Source: Flavobacterium reichenbachii (lineage in GTDB: Bacteria; Bacteroidota; Bacteroidia; Flavobacteriales; Flavobacteriaceae). Taken from it: a DNA stretch of 64,000 bases. This document shows, piece after piece, positions 1 through 8,874 of this stretch (positions within the stretch are counted from its first letter, which is position 1; every line of letters begins with the position of its first letter). Position numbers and translations under genes: made by a program. The stretch is taken from the NCBI RefSeq assembly GCF_002217435.1, contig NZ_MUHF01000006.1, forward strand, positions 96,398 to 160,397, given 5' to 3'. The notes beneath the pieces were generated by a model that ran no database searches, had not been told where the DNA came from, and saw nothing but the letters and a program-made list of their open reading frames with translations.

Positions 1-114
1 AGGTTCATCATCAGATAGAAATCCGATATCGCCATTGTTTTTCAACGGAACTTCGAAGTCTTCAAAATGACTTTCGCCATTTGCATCGCTGTAAACTCGT
101 GTTATCTGAATCAT
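1..114 (-). CDS. partial gene, N-terminal 38 residues, possibly a small cupin protein
   Basis: An ORF on the minus strand begins with ATG at 112-114 and runs off the left edge, giving 38 residues starting MIQITRVYSDANGESHFEDF. Its ATG overlaps the TGA of the preceding hydrolase gene in an ATGA arrangement, which implies translational coupling. The N-terminus reminds me of small cupin-fold proteins that sit beside carboxylesterases in flavobacteria, but the fragment is too short to prove that. Confidence 0.55.
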   Translation of the reverse strand, partial: MIQITRVYSDANGESHFEDFEVPLKNNGDIGFLSDDEP

Positions 115-731
115 TTTTTTGCAAAAACAAGTTTATTAGCCAAATCTATTTCGTCCTGACTTATGGTATGTCCCATATTTGGATAGATTTTTTTAGTCAC
201 AGAAGCGCCCATTTTTTCTAAAAGCGCTGCAGTTTCATTTACTCTTTCTACTGGAACATGAAAATCTGGATCGCTTGTTCCGATAAAAATTGGTGTATTT
301 TCGAAGTTTCCGTCATAATGATTTTCATATACTTTATCGCCGATAAGGCCGCCGGTAAAAGCGACAACGCCTCCGTATTTTGCAGCATTTCTGGCTGTAA
401 ATTCTAAAGCAAGACAAGCTCCCTGAGAAAATCCGAGGAAATAAATATTCTCTTTTTCGATTCCGTTTTGCTGAATTGCCACAACAACCTGATGAATAGC
501 ATCTAATGATTTCGAAAACGAAGGTTCATTCTCTTCAATCGGTACCAAAAATGAATACGGATACCAGGTTCTGTTTTCTGCCTGTGGTGCAGCTAAGGCA
601 AATTTTTCAACTTCAAGATGTTTTGCAATTGAGAGAATATCATGTGCGCCTGCACCACGGCCGTGAATCATAATTAAAGCCTTTTTGGCTTCGTTTAAAG
701 GCACACCGTCTGTTATAATTTCTGTATTCAT
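111..731 (-). CDS. alpha/beta hydrolase, phospholipase/carboxylesterase family
   Basis: This is a 206-residue cytoplasmic protein with no signal peptide, the usual length for the short carboxylesterase/phospholipase family. Seen in the sequence: an oxyanion-type MIHGRGAG loop near residue 21, the nucleophile elbow GFSQG with Ser102, a probable acid Asp154 in GTSDPDFHVP, and the catalytic His188 in NMGHT. The family hydrolyses carboxylic or thioester bonds, and the substrate here is unknown. It is the upstream member of a pair, since its stop overlaps the start of the next gene by four bases. The ATG at 731 is the only sensible start. Confidence 0.85.
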   Translation of the reverse strand: MNTEIITDGVPLNEAKKALIMIHGRGAGAHDILSIAKHLEVEKFALAAPQAENRTWYPYSFLVPIEENEPSFSKSLDAIHQVVVAIQQNGIEKENIYFLGFSQGACLALEFTARNAAKYGGVVAFTGGLIGDKVYENHYDGNFENTPIFIGTSDPDFHVPVERVNETAALLEKMGASVTKKIYPNMGHTISQDEIDLANKLVFAKK

Positions 732-791
732 AAGTTTATTTTTTAATTAATGCGTTAGATCACGCTAATTTTTTGTTGCTTAAACCTGAGT

Positions 792-880
792 AAAACTTTG
801 CGCCTCTGCGACTTTGCGTGCAAATTTCTCGTTGCTGAGAAAAAAAATAATCTCGCAAAGTCGCAGAGGCGCAAAGTTTT
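792..880. repeat. long inverted repeat, 27-bp arms (type B)
   Basis: The left arm at 792-818 (core CGCCTCTGCGACTTTGCG) is answered by its complement at 854-880, with a loop of about 35 bases. The GC-rich arms stand out in AT-rich DNA. The element lies between the acetyltransferase stop and the hydrolase start, both on the minus strand, so it could end or stabilise the upstream transcript. Confidence 0.8.
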
Positions 881-913
881 TTTAAACAATTATTAAAAAC
901 TGTGGCTATTCAA

Positions 914-1204
914 TTATTTTTTCCAGATATCCTGATATTCATCCGGATGTCTTTTGAATTGTGCGTGTACATAAGGACAAAGTGCCAAAACCAACATATT
1001 GTTTTTACGAACATACGAAACCATTTCTTCCAAAAGTTTTTTTGCATATCCTTTTCCTTCGGCTTCTGGTTCAACTCCAGTATGGTAAACGGTTAGCAAA
1101 TCGTCTTTGATACTTACGGTCATTTCGCCTAGTTTTTTATCATCCACATAAAGATTAAAAGCGCCGTGTTTTTTCTCGTCTAATTCTAATTTTATTGTTT
1201 CCAT
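914..1204 (-). CDS. small GNAT-like N-acetyltransferase (YjdJ type)
   Basis: The protein has 96 residues, matching the short Gcn5-like acetyltransferases of the YjdJ/COG2388 group rather than full-length GNATs. The acetyl-CoA loop is visible around residues 48-57 as EAEGKGYAKKLLE, preceded by the beta strand VYHTGVEP. Family members have a single GNAT core and mostly unknown substrates. The cytoplasmic protein is a single-gene unit followed by the inverted repeat at 792-880. Confidence 0.8.
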   Translation of the reverse strand: METIKLELDEKKHGAFNLYVDDKKLGEMTVSIKDDLLTVYHTGVEPEAEGKGYAKKLLEEMVSYVRKNNMLVLALCPYVHAQFKRHPDEYQDIWKK

Positions 1205-1276
1205 ATTTATTTTTTTATGTCTTGGTTTATAAATACAAAGTTCGTTAAGCTAGCAGTTAAGTCTGCTTAATCTAGA

Positions 1277-2635
1277 TTAATTATATCCTTGTTTTATACC
1301 TAATTTTTTCATTTTTGAATACAAAGTCTGTGGCTGCATTTTTAAGAGTTCTGCTGCGCCGCCCGGACCAGAAACTTTGCCTTCGCAAATTTGAAGTGCA
1401 TTCATAATATGTTCTTTTTCCATTTCTTCCATCGACTTCATTTTACCGTTATTAAATTCTAACGGACTTGAATTATGAGAAGGAAGATCAAACTTTTCGA
1501 TTTCGCTTGTTTTAGCAAGAAGTACATTTCTTTCGATCAAATGTTCTAATTCGCGAATATTTCCCGGCCAGTCGTAGTTTTTTAGCTGATTTAAAGCGGC
1601 AGTACTAATACTGCTCACATTTTTTCGTGAACTCGCCGCATATTTTTTAAGGAAATAATCTGCCAGAGCTTCAATGTCTTCCTTGCGTTCTTTTAATGTC
1701 GGCAATTGAATCGGAAAGACATTTAGTCGATAATATAAATCAAGTCTGAAACGGCCTTCTGCAACTTCTTTTTCCAGTGATCTGTTGGTTGCGGCGACCA
1801 CTCGAACGTTGATTTTGATCGTTTTATTTCCTCCCAATCTCTGAATTTCTTTTTCCTGCAGCACACGCAATAATTTTACCTGAGAATCAAGCGGCAGTTC
1901 GCCAATTTCATCCAGAAAAATAGTTCCGTTATCTGCCTGCTCAAACTTTCCGATCCGCAGCGAATTTGCGCCTGTAAAAGCACCTTTTTCATGTCCAAAA
2001 AGTTCCGATTCTATTAACGAATGCGGTAAAGCAGCACAATTGACAATTACAATAGCATTTGATTTATGTGCCGATAGATCGTGTATAGAATGTGCTACTC
2101 TTTCTTTTCCGGTGCCGCTTTCGCCCAGAATCAATACCGAAGTTTCGGCTGGAGCTACAATTTTAATTTTTTCAATCACTTCTCTTAAGAGACTGCTTTT
2201 TCCGATGATTCCTTCAATTTCTTCATTTTCATTATCAAGCGGAATCTCTGCCAAAGTTCCTTTTTCCTGACCAAATCTGTATTTTGCAATGTCGAGCATT
2301 ACAATAAGATCTCTCTCGCGAAATGGTTTTACCATAAATCCGTAAGGATGCGTTGCTTTTACGGCTTCCAAAGTAGTTTGATTGGTATTGGCAGAAATGT
2401 ACAAAAACGGTAATTGTATTTCGCGCAGTTCCCACGCAAGATCAATTCCGGTGAGGTCACCTTTCAGCATAATATCGAGTAAAACCCAGTCTGGTCTTTT
2501 ATCTACTATAAGTTTTCTGGCCTGAACCACAGAAGAAGCGATACCCGTTATTTCATAACCCGCTTTTAGCAGCATGATTTTTAAATCATTGGCTACAATA
2601 AATTCATCTTCAACAATTAGAATTTTCTCCTTCAT
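1277..2635 (-). CDS. sigma-54-dependent response regulator, NtrC family
   Basis: This 452-residue protein has three domains. The receiver (1-120) has acidic residues near 9-11, phospho-acceptor Asp54 in LLDIML and Lys103. The AAA+ domain (about 140-370) has Walker A GESGTGKE at 171-178, the sigma-54 loop GAFTGA at 218-223 and Walker B at 237-245. A Fis-type helix-turn-helix lies in the last 45 residues. It should activate sigma-54 promoters when phosphorylated. It lies eight bases downstream of a sensor kinase gene, its likely partner. The GAFTGA loop is intact, so it should contact sigma-54. Target genes cannot be told from the sequence. Confidence 0.95.
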   Translation of the reverse strand: MKEKILIVEDEFIVANDLKIMLLKAGYEITGIASSVVQARKLIVDKRPDWVLLDIMLKGDLTGIDLAWELREIQLPFLYISANTNQTTLEAVKATHPYGFMVKPFRERDLIVMLDIAKYRFGQEKGTLAEIPLDNENEEIEGIIGKSSLLREVIEKIKIVAPAETSVLILGESGTGKERVAHSIHDLSAHKSNAIVIVNCAALPHSLIESELFGHEKGAFTGANSLRIGKFEQADNGTIFLDEIGELPLDSQVKLLRVLQEKEIQRLGGNKTIKINVRVVAATNRSLEKEVAEGRFRLDLYYRLNVFPIQLPTLKERKEDIEALADYFLKKYAASSRKNVSSISTAALNQLKNYDWPGNIRELEHLIERNVLLAKTSEIEKFDLPSHNSSPLEFNNGKMKSMEEMEKEHIMNALQICEGKVSGPGGAAELLKMQPQTLYSKMKKLGIKQGYN

Positions 2636-2643
2636 TACTTTAT

Positions 2644-4920
2644 TTATATGATTTCAGAATTTTCGGCAGCTCCTTCAAATTCTGTATTTCTTGTAAATGC
2701 AATTTTAATCTGTAATCCGTTATCATTTTTCATCTCAAAAATTCCGTCGATCTGATCGGTTAATCCCATCATTAAATTCATTCCCAGCGAATTTCTCTCT
2801 GTATCTTCAAAATTCTCCGGAAGACCAACGCCGTTATCCGCAATTACAAGCTGATAATTGTTGTCTCCTGTATTTTTAAGTTCAATAATTACATCTCCTT
2901 TTTTGTCTGATGGGAAAGCATATTTAATAGCATTATTAATCGCTTCGTTTATAATTAATCCCAGCGGAACTGCTTGTGCAACATCAAGATACACTTTTTC
3001 TGTGTCCAGAACAAAATTGATTTTCTGGTCGGTATCAAAACATTCCCTCATATAACTTATCAACTCATAAATATACCATGACATATCGATATTGGCCAGA
3101 TTATCAGATTGATATAATTTTTGATGAATCAGCGACATGGCGTGCATTCTGTGCTGACTGTTTTGAATCGCCATTAAGGCATCTTCATTATCCAGATAAG
3201 CCGATTGTGTGTTTAATAAACTAATGACAATCTGAAGATTGTTTTTTACACGATGGTGAATTTCTTTTAAAAGCCATTCTTTCTCCAGCAGCATTTTTTT
3301 GTTCAGTTCGTTCTGCTCGTTAATCTTTTGTCGTTTGATTTCGAGTTCTTCGTTCTTTTTCTTTTTTAATCTAAAACCATTGTATAAAAGTGCAATGAAA
3401 AGCACCAAAACCAAAACGCCTGCTATAAAAATGTATCGGATAACGATATCATTATGAATCTGTATTTTTTGCAATTTTGCTTCCTGTGTCAGCAAATCGA
3501 TATTTTTGTCCTTTTTCTCGCTTTCAAATTCTACCTGAAGACTGTTAATCTGTTTGCTTTTTTCTCCTTTGAAAACCGAATCTGACAGGCTTTTATACAG
3601 CTGATAATGTTTGATGGCATTTAGATAATCTCCTCGCGCAGAATCTGCTTTAAACCAAACTAAATAACTCTCAGATCGAATATTATTATTTCCCGTTGCT
3701 GCCGCGGTGGAATCCAAAAGTTTAATTGTTCTGTAAAAATCATCGTATTGTTTTACCTGAAGATGATAAGCAGAATAACTTCTTAGAACCGCAATTCTAT
3801 TCCCGTTTCTTTCGGCATTTTCGCCATAATAAGCAGCAAGTTTCTTATAATATATTGCGGCTTTGGCGTTGTCTTTTTGTATTCTGTAAATATTAAATAA
3901 AAGATAATTTTCGACCATCTGCCTCTCAATATTTGAAGTCGGAAAATTAACCTGCATTTCCTTTATCAATTTAAGAGCGTCGTTTTGTTTCTTTTGACGA
4001 ATAAGCAGTGAACAAAGATTTTCGGCAATCGTTCTTACATATTCTGTGTCTTTGTAATATTTGGCAATTTCTAATGCTTTGTACCAATATTCCTCTGCTT
4101 TATCATTTTGGCGCAGATAATAATACACCAGCGCGCCATGATTGTAAATAGAACTCAGCTGCAGTGAATTATCGCGCATGGCTAAGGCTGTTTTTTCTGC
4201 CAGTAAAGCATATTTTAAGGATTCAGAATAATTCCCTTTTTGAGTATGTACTTCCGAAAGAATATTGTAAACACCTTGCAATTCTTTAAAACCGATGCTT
4301 TTATAAAGCAGCAGCGATTCTTGCAAAAACGGATCTGCTTTTTCCGGATTTTCGTTACTGCTGTACAATTCGCCAAGCTCTTTTAGTGCCGTTGCCTGCT
4401 TTTCTTTTGCCCCCGATTTTTTAAAAAGCTGTATCGCCGTTTCTTTTAGTTTGGCTTTCTTTTCCAGATCATTTTCATAAATCGCAAGTTCAGCATAAGC
4501 ATCTCCTTGTTGTTCGGTCAAATTATTTTTCTGGAAATAGGCGAGTGCTTCTTTAGTCTTTTTTAATCCGTTTTTAGAATCTCCTTTTTCTCTGTAAATC
4601 TGAGCATCCAAAAGAATTGCTTTCCCTTTTCCGAGTTTGTAACCTAAGCTGTTACTCAGATTCTTTGCCTCAGAATTAATCGTATTGGCACTGTCAAGAT
4701 CTGTTTTAAACTCACCGGGTTTGGTAAGATAATAATTGCTCAATGTCAAAAGTAATTCGACTTTTTGACTGTCACTTTCAGCAGCAGCAATTTTCTTTTT
4801 TAATTGATCAGGATCTTCTTTTGACTGTGCCGTTCCATTAACGGATACCAATAAAAATAAAGACACTGTACATAGGATGTACAAGTGGTTTTTGACAGAA
4901 ATAAAGGGGATAAAATTCAT
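2644..4920 (-). CDS. TPR-containing sensor histidine kinase (HisKA_2 type)
   Basis: The 758-residue protein has an N-terminal signal or anchor, TPR-like helical repeats over roughly 40-460, a coiled coil, one membrane helix near 493-515 and a kinase core. The phospho-acceptor motif HHRVKNNLQ at about 555-563 is the HisKA_2 signature, and the HATPase has NEAINNAIKY and DNGVGLP motifs. The TPR region is predicted to be periplasmic and to sense a partner protein or stress. It is transcribed just ahead of the NtrC-type regulator, forming a two-gene operon. HisKA_2 kinases more often partner other output types, so this pairing is typical of Bacteroidota rather than of enteric NtrB/NtrC. Confidence 0.92.
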   Translation of the reverse strand: MNFIPFISVKNHLYILCTVSLFLLVSVNGTAQSKEDPDQLKKKIAAAESDSQKVELLLTLSNYYLTKPGEFKTDLDSANTINSEAKNLSNSLGYKLGKGKAILLDAQIYREKGDSKNGLKKTKEALAYFQKNNLTEQQGDAYAELAIYENDLEKKAKLKETAIQLFKKSGAKEKQATALKELGELYSSNENPEKADPFLQESLLLYKSIGFKELQGVYNILSEVHTQKGNYSESLKYALLAEKTALAMRDNSLQLSSIYNHGALVYYYLRQNDKAEEYWYKALEIAKYYKDTEYVRTIAENLCSLLIRQKKQNDALKLIKEMQVNFPTSNIERQMVENYLLFNIYRIQKDNAKAAIYYKKLAAYYGENAERNGNRIAVLRSYSAYHLQVKQYDDFYRTIKLLDSTAAATGNNNIRSESYLVWFKADSARGDYLNAIKHYQLYKSLSDSVFKGEKSKQINSLQVEFESEKKDKNIDLLTQEAKLQKIQIHNDIVIRYIFIAGVLVLVLFIALLYNGFRLKKKKNEELEIKRQKINEQNELNKKMLLEKEWLLKEIHHRVKNNLQIVISLLNTQSAYLDNEDALMAIQNSQHRMHAMSLIHQKLYQSDNLANIDMSWYIYELISYMRECFDTDQKINFVLDTEKVYLDVAQAVPLGLIINEAINNAIKYAFPSDKKGDVIIELKNTGDNNYQLVIADNGVGLPENFEDTERNSLGMNLMMGLTDQIDGIFEMKNDNGLQIKIAFTRNTEFEGAAENSEII

Positions 4921-4972
4921 TTTTTAAAGATACTATATTATCAGAAATCTGCAATTTTAAATCCGTTTTTGC

Positions 4973-5638
4973 CTAGTTTTTACGGTGGTAGAGATAACAA
5001 ATGATCATTCCAACTCCAGGCAGAATTAAAGTCCCTAATCCGAAAAACTTTCCGGCAACCGCTCCTAAAAAACAACCCACAAGAAATCCGATTATGGTAA
5101 CTAATTGTCTCTTAAAACTTAGCAGTACATCAACATCTTTTAATCCGTTTTTTAATAGATTTCCTAAATCAAGAGATGCCTGCGTAACATTTCCGGTCAT
5201 CATCGTTGTTGGTCCGTAGGTTTCTTTAGCATACAATTTTCCAAAAGCATTCTGAAGTCCCATTGCAAATACGGTAGCCATAGCAACACTGTACATGGTC
5301 CATTCGGAAAAAATGTCTAAGTATCCAAAAACATACGTTGCAATGCCGCTTAAAACCAAAATTAAACCTTCCCAAAATAAGACGGTATAATGATTTGTGG
5401 CTTTTAATGCAATTCTTCCTCCTGTAATCACGGCGATGATAAAAACAGGAAAAGTCAATAATTTTACCCAAGCGTGTATATCTGAACCTTTGATGATTTG
5501 ATAAGCAAAGACAATAAAGTTACCCGTAACGTGTGCCGAAAATATAGAATCTGCAGCGACAAATGTTACGGTATCACAATACCCTGCTATTATCGTAAGG
5601 AGCAGAGTAACGTACCAAATATTTTTTTGTAATTCCAT
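4973..5638 (-). CDS. DUF1275 (YoaK-like) integral membrane protein
   Basis: The 221-residue protein is strongly hydrophobic, with about six membrane segments. Features typical of the DUF1275/YoaK family are the N-terminal AGYCDTVTFV stretch near residue 18, SAHVTGNF near 34, and the second TGN motif MMTGNVTQASLDLG near 147. The function of the family is not established, and transport has been suggested. It sits 52 bases upstream of the kinase start on the same strand and may be cotranscribed with it. Confidence 0.85.
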   Translation of the reverse strand: MELQKNIWYVTLLLTIIAGYCDTVTFVAADSIFSAHVTGNFIVFAYQIIKGSDIHAWVKLLTFPVFIIAVITGGRIALKATNHYTVLFWEGLILVLSGIATYVFGYLDIFSEWTMYSVAMATVFAMGLQNAFGKLYAKETYGPTTMMTGNVTQASLDLGNLLKNGLKDVDVLLSFKRQLVTIIGFLVGCFLGAVAGKFFGLGTLILPGVGMIICYLYHRKN

Positions 5639-5708
5639 AGTGTCATTAATTTCAATGATAGTTTAAAACTATGTACTTTCGTACATTTTACTTTCAGCTT
5701 TTAATTTT

Positions 5709-5776
5709 TTTAAACCACAAATTGCGCAAATTCACACAAATTAATTAGCGTAAATTTTTGTAATTTGTGGTTAAAA
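5709..5776. repeat. inverted repeat, type C, AAACCACAAATT arms
   Basis: The sequence around 5712 (AAACCACAAATT) pairs with AATTTGTGGTT ending near 5772. Between the arms lie tandem variants of an ACAAATT/GCAAATT word. It occupies the gap between Dps and the DUF1275 gene, both minus strand. It resembles types B and D in placement but not in sequence. Confidence 0.7.
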
Positions 5777-5843
5777 TCAAGCTTTCCAATTTTAGAAACT
5801 TAAAGTTTGTTGTGTAACTTATGAACTTGAAGTTCATAGTTGT

Positions 5844-6317
5844 TTATTTTAGGTGAGCGCGAAGCATCCACGCCATTTTTTCGTGATTTTCTAAAAGACC
5901 TGTAATATAATCGCTGGTTCCGGCATCGTGCAATTCTGCAGCAAAATTGTTGATGTTTTCACGTAAGTGGATCAAAATACTTTCATGGTCCAAAAGCAAT
6001 TCTTTGATGTAACCTGTGCTATCGTTTTTCTCTCTGGATTCTTCTGTAAGATGCGTCAGTGCTAAATATTCTTTTAGAGTTCCCGGTGCATAATGCCCAA
6101 GAGTTCTGATTCTTTCTGCAACAGCATCTACAATTTCGTCTAAGGCTTCGTATTGTTGTTCGAAGAAAAGGTGTTTGTTGTAAAAATCCGGACCTTCTAC
6201 ATTCCAGTGTGCTTTTTTTGTTTTGGTATAAAGTACAAATTCGTCTGCTAAAACTTTGGTTAGTACATCTACGACTTTTGAGATGCTTTCTTGTTTAATT
6301 CCGATGTTTGCTTTCAT
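5844..6317 (-). CDS. dps: Dps-family ferritin-like DNA-protection protein
   Basis: The protein is 157 residues, the normal Dps length. The intersubunit ferroxidase residues are all present with canonical spacing: His37 (KAHWNV), His49, Asp64 and Glu68. Dps forms a dodecamer that oxidises Fe(II) with hydrogen peroxide, stores iron and shields DNA. The neighbours downstream in the genome map (DoxX, chloroperoxidase-like hydrolase) also suggest an oxidative-stress setting. No clear TAnnTTTG promoter was found directly upstream, where the repeat at 6370-6530 lies. Confidence 0.95.
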   Translation of the reverse strand: MKANIGIKQESISKVVDVLTKVLADEFVLYTKTKKAHWNVEGPDFYNKHLFFEQQYEALDEIVDAVAERIRTLGHYAPGTLKEYLALTHLTEESREKNDSTGYIKELLLDHESILIHLRENINNFAAELHDAGTSDYITGLLENHEKMAWMLRAHLK

Positions 6318-6369
6318 TTTAAATTAGGTTTAGTAAATAATATTTTAAGGGTAATTCTAAATAATTCAA

Positions 6370-6530
6370 ACACATAGTCCCGAAGCTTCGGGATAGATTT
6401 ATATTCTGAAATGAATAAAAGAATATAGAAAGAAACTAGTTTCTCACACATAGTCCCGAAGCCTCGGGGATGTATTAATACAAGTGAAACGCCTTTTTAT
6501 GCGCTCCAAAAAAGCTATGTTTCTATGTGT
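6370..6530. repeat. type A dispersed intergenic repeat, copy 1
   Basis: This 161-bp element starts ACACATAG and ends CTATGTTTCTATGTGT, so its ends form a terminal inverted repeat. It contains the internal word GTGAAACGCC near the right end. Two small palindromes of the form TCCCGAAGCTTCGGGA are embedded at about 6378-6393 and 6454-6470. It begins five bases after the DoxX stop codon in the direction of transcription. Confidence 0.85.
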
Positions 6531-6535
6531 TGAAA

Positions 6536-6970
6536 TTAATTGTTTATAAAGGTTAATAAATAAGCGTCTAGTGAATATTTTCCTGCTCCAAGTGCAAGAA
6601 TTAATAATAAGGATAAAGTGTACATATAAGGCACATCGCGTACTTCGAGTGAATCTTTTCTGTGCACGACAAAATATCCAATCGCTGTAACGCCAATAGT
6701 TGGCAGTACAACCAATCGGGTGCCGATACCCAGAATAATTAGAAACGGAACTATTGTGTCAGAAAAAGTTGCCACTAATCCGTTTAGTTTTTCTGGCAGA
6801 TGAAGCGGATTCGGAACGTGCTCTCTTTGTCCATTTTCTACTCTGAATTTCTTCATTCCGTGTACCCTGAAAAGTTCAACAGCAAGCAAGATTCTAAAAA
6901 CTAAAAGCGCTGCATTATTGAAATTTGTTCCTAAATCAGAATAAAGGATTTTGTTTATAATTTCGGTCAT
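6536..6970 (-). CDS. DoxX family membrane protein
   Basis: With the start at the internal ATG (MTEIINKILY) the protein has 144 residues and about four membrane helices, as in the DoxX family. The longer reading from 7024 would overlap the amidohydrolase C-terminus, so the shorter start, ten bases after that gene's stop, is preferred. Visible features are AVELFRVHGMKKF near residue 29 and the hydrophobic TM stretches IVPFLIILGIGTRLVV and YMYTLSLLLILALGAG. DoxX proteins are linked to quinone, thiol and oxidative-stress systems in other bacteria. It is the last gene of the minus-strand set that contains the amidohydrolase. Confidence 0.85.
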   Translation of the reverse strand: MTEIINKILYSDLGTNFNNAALLVFRILLAVELFRVHGMKKFRVENGQREHVPNPLHLPEKLNGLVATFSDTIVPFLIILGIGTRLVVLPTIGVTAIGYFVVHRKDSLEVRDVPYMYTLSLLLILALGAGKYSLDAYLLTFINN

Positions 6971-6980
6971 TTCTTTAAAT

Positions 6981-8867
6981 TTAAAAAGCAAAGCAAGAAC
7001 ACCCAAGTGCGCCCCAAAATGCATTATAGTTATTTACAGGTACATTGCTCATTCTGGCAATATTGTGGCTGTGAGCGTGAACATCACAGCTTCCGGAGCA
7101 GCTGTGAATTTGAGAAGTCAGACTTGGTTTTGCATCTGCTTTTGAGTTTTTCTCAATTGCGCTCTGCAAATTACTTTTGCTTGGATATCCGTTATAAATA
7201 TTGGTTGGCGACCAGTCTGGTAATATTGGAATATGCGGTGGCGAAAACGAAGAGAAATCTCCATTAGCATACATAATTTTTCCGTCGACAATAGTCAAAT
7301 CGGCTTCAATTTTTTTAATGTCTTCGTCGGCAATCGTAAAATAATCGCTGTCTAAAACCACTAAGTCGGCAAACATTCCTGTTCTAATATCTCCCTTTTT
7401 AGCTTGTTCCTGAGAGAACCAGGCGCTTCCTCTGGTATATAATTCTAAAGCTGTTTCTCTGCTTAATCTACTTTCGTTGTACAATTGCAAACCGCCGACT
7501 GTTTTTCCAACCGTCATCCAATACATAGAAACCCACGGATTGTAACTGCTCACTCTGGTTGCATCAGAACCGCCGCCAACGGGAACTTCCATTTCTAGCA
7601 TCTTTTTAATTGGCGGTGTGTTTTCTGCCGCTTTTGCTCCGTATCGATCGGTGAAATATTCGCCCTGATACGCCATTCTGCTTTGTACTGCAATACCGCC
7701 GCCTAAATTTTTGACACGTTCAATATTGCGTTCGTCAATGGTTTCGGCGTGGTCAAATATCCACGGTAATCCGTTAAACGGAATTTCCTGATTGATCTTT
7801 TCAAATACATTCAAGAATCTGGTAATGCTTTCGTTATATGTGGCATGAAGTCTGAAAGGCCAGCGGTTTTCTACCAAAAGACGGACAACTTTTTCCAATT
7901 CGGCTTCCATATTTTCAGGAAGATCAGGTCTTGGCTGCAGGAAATCTTCAAAATCAGCAGCAGAAAAAACTAACATTTCGCCTGCACCATTGTGGCGGTA
8001 CATATCATCTCCCTGATATAATTTTACGGTATCAATCCAGTCTTCAAAATCTTCAAATTCGTGTTTTGGCTTTTGAGTAAAAAGGTTGTAGGCAATTCTA
8101 ACGGTCAATTGTTTCTTTTCATTCAATTCATTCACAACTTTATAATCGTCCGGAAAATTCTGGAATCCGCCTCCGGCATCAATCACACTTGTGATTCCGA
8201 AACGGTTCAATTCCTTCATAAAATGACGCGTAGAATTGATCTGATGTTCATACGAAAGTGTCGGTCCTTTTGCCAAAGTCGAATACAAAATCATCGCATT
8301 TGGAGTCGCAATAATAAGTCCGGTTGGTTCTCCTTTAGAATCTCTTTCAATTTGTCCTCCCGGAGGTGCCGGCGTATTTTTATTATAACCAACAGCTCTT
8401 AAAGCGGCTCTGTTCATAATCGCCCTGTCGTACAAATGCAGGATAAAAACAGGAGTATCTGGTGCAATCGCATTGATTTCTTCTAAAGTCGGCATTCTTC
8501 GTTCTGCAAACTGAAACTCAGACCAGCCTCCAACTACACGAACCCATTGCGGATTTGGTGTGCGATCGACTTGTTCTTTCAGCATTCTAAGAGCATCGGC
8601 CAAAGAAGGAACGCCATCCCAGCGCAATTCTAAATTATAATTTAAACCGCCTCGAATCAAGTGAATGTGCGAATCGTTGATTCCCGGAACCACTCTTTTG
8701 TTTTGAAGGTCGATTATTTTGGTTTCTTCAGATGCAAATTCCATTACATTACTGTCGCTTCCAACTGCAATAAATTTTCCGTCTTTGATTGCTACCGCTG
8801 TAACATTTGGCGTTTCGGCATTGAAACTATGAATTTTACCGTTGAATAAAATTAGATCTGCTTTCAT
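6981..8867 (-). CDS. YtcJ-like metal-dependent amidohydrolase with Cys/His-rich tail
   Basis: This is a 628-residue amidohydrolase-superfamily protein without a signal peptide. Metal-binding His67 and His69 lie in NDSHIH. Later motifs are FDHAETID and the Asp-containing GGGSDATRVSSYNPW. The core ends at about residue 560. A further 60 residues hold a Cys/His cluster (HSCSGSCDVHAHSHN) and end in WGALGCSCFAF, which looks like an extra metal or redox site. The family hydrolyses amide or imine bonds of unknown small molecules. It lies eight bases after an exported M17-like gene and ten before doxX, so the three are probably one transcript. Confidence 0.88.
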   Translation of the reverse strand: MKADLILFNGKIHSFNAETPNVTAVAIKDGKFIAVGSDSNVMEFASEETKIIDLQNKRVVPGINDSHIHLIRGGLNYNLELRWDGVPSLADALRMLKEQVDRTPNPQWVRVVGGWSEFQFAERRMPTLEEINAIAPDTPVFILHLYDRAIMNRAALRAVGYNKNTPAPPGGQIERDSKGEPTGLIIATPNAMILYSTLAKGPTLSYEHQINSTRHFMKELNRFGITSVIDAGGGFQNFPDDYKVVNELNEKKQLTVRIAYNLFTQKPKHEFEDFEDWIDTVKLYQGDDMYRHNGAGEMLVFSAADFEDFLQPRPDLPENMEAELEKVVRLLVENRWPFRLHATYNESITRFLNVFEKINQEIPFNGLPWIFDHAETIDERNIERVKNLGGGIAVQSRMAYQGEYFTDRYGAKAAENTPPIKKMLEMEVPVGGGSDATRVSSYNPWVSMYWMTVGKTVGGLQLYNESRLSRETALELYTRGSAWFSQEQAKKGDIRTGMFADLVVLDSDYFTIADEDIKKIEADLTIVDGKIMYANGDFSSFSPPHIPILPDWSPTNIYNGYPSKSNLQSAIEKNSKADAKPSLTSQIHSCSGSCDVHAHSHNIARMSNVPVNNYNAFWGALGCSCFAF

Positions 8868-8874
8868 AATTCAA

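Noticed and set aside
6971..7024. Longer DoxX reading starting at 7024
   Set aside because: The first 18 codons overlap the end of the amidohydrolase and add no conserved residues; the ATG at 6970 follows the amidohydrolase stop neatly.
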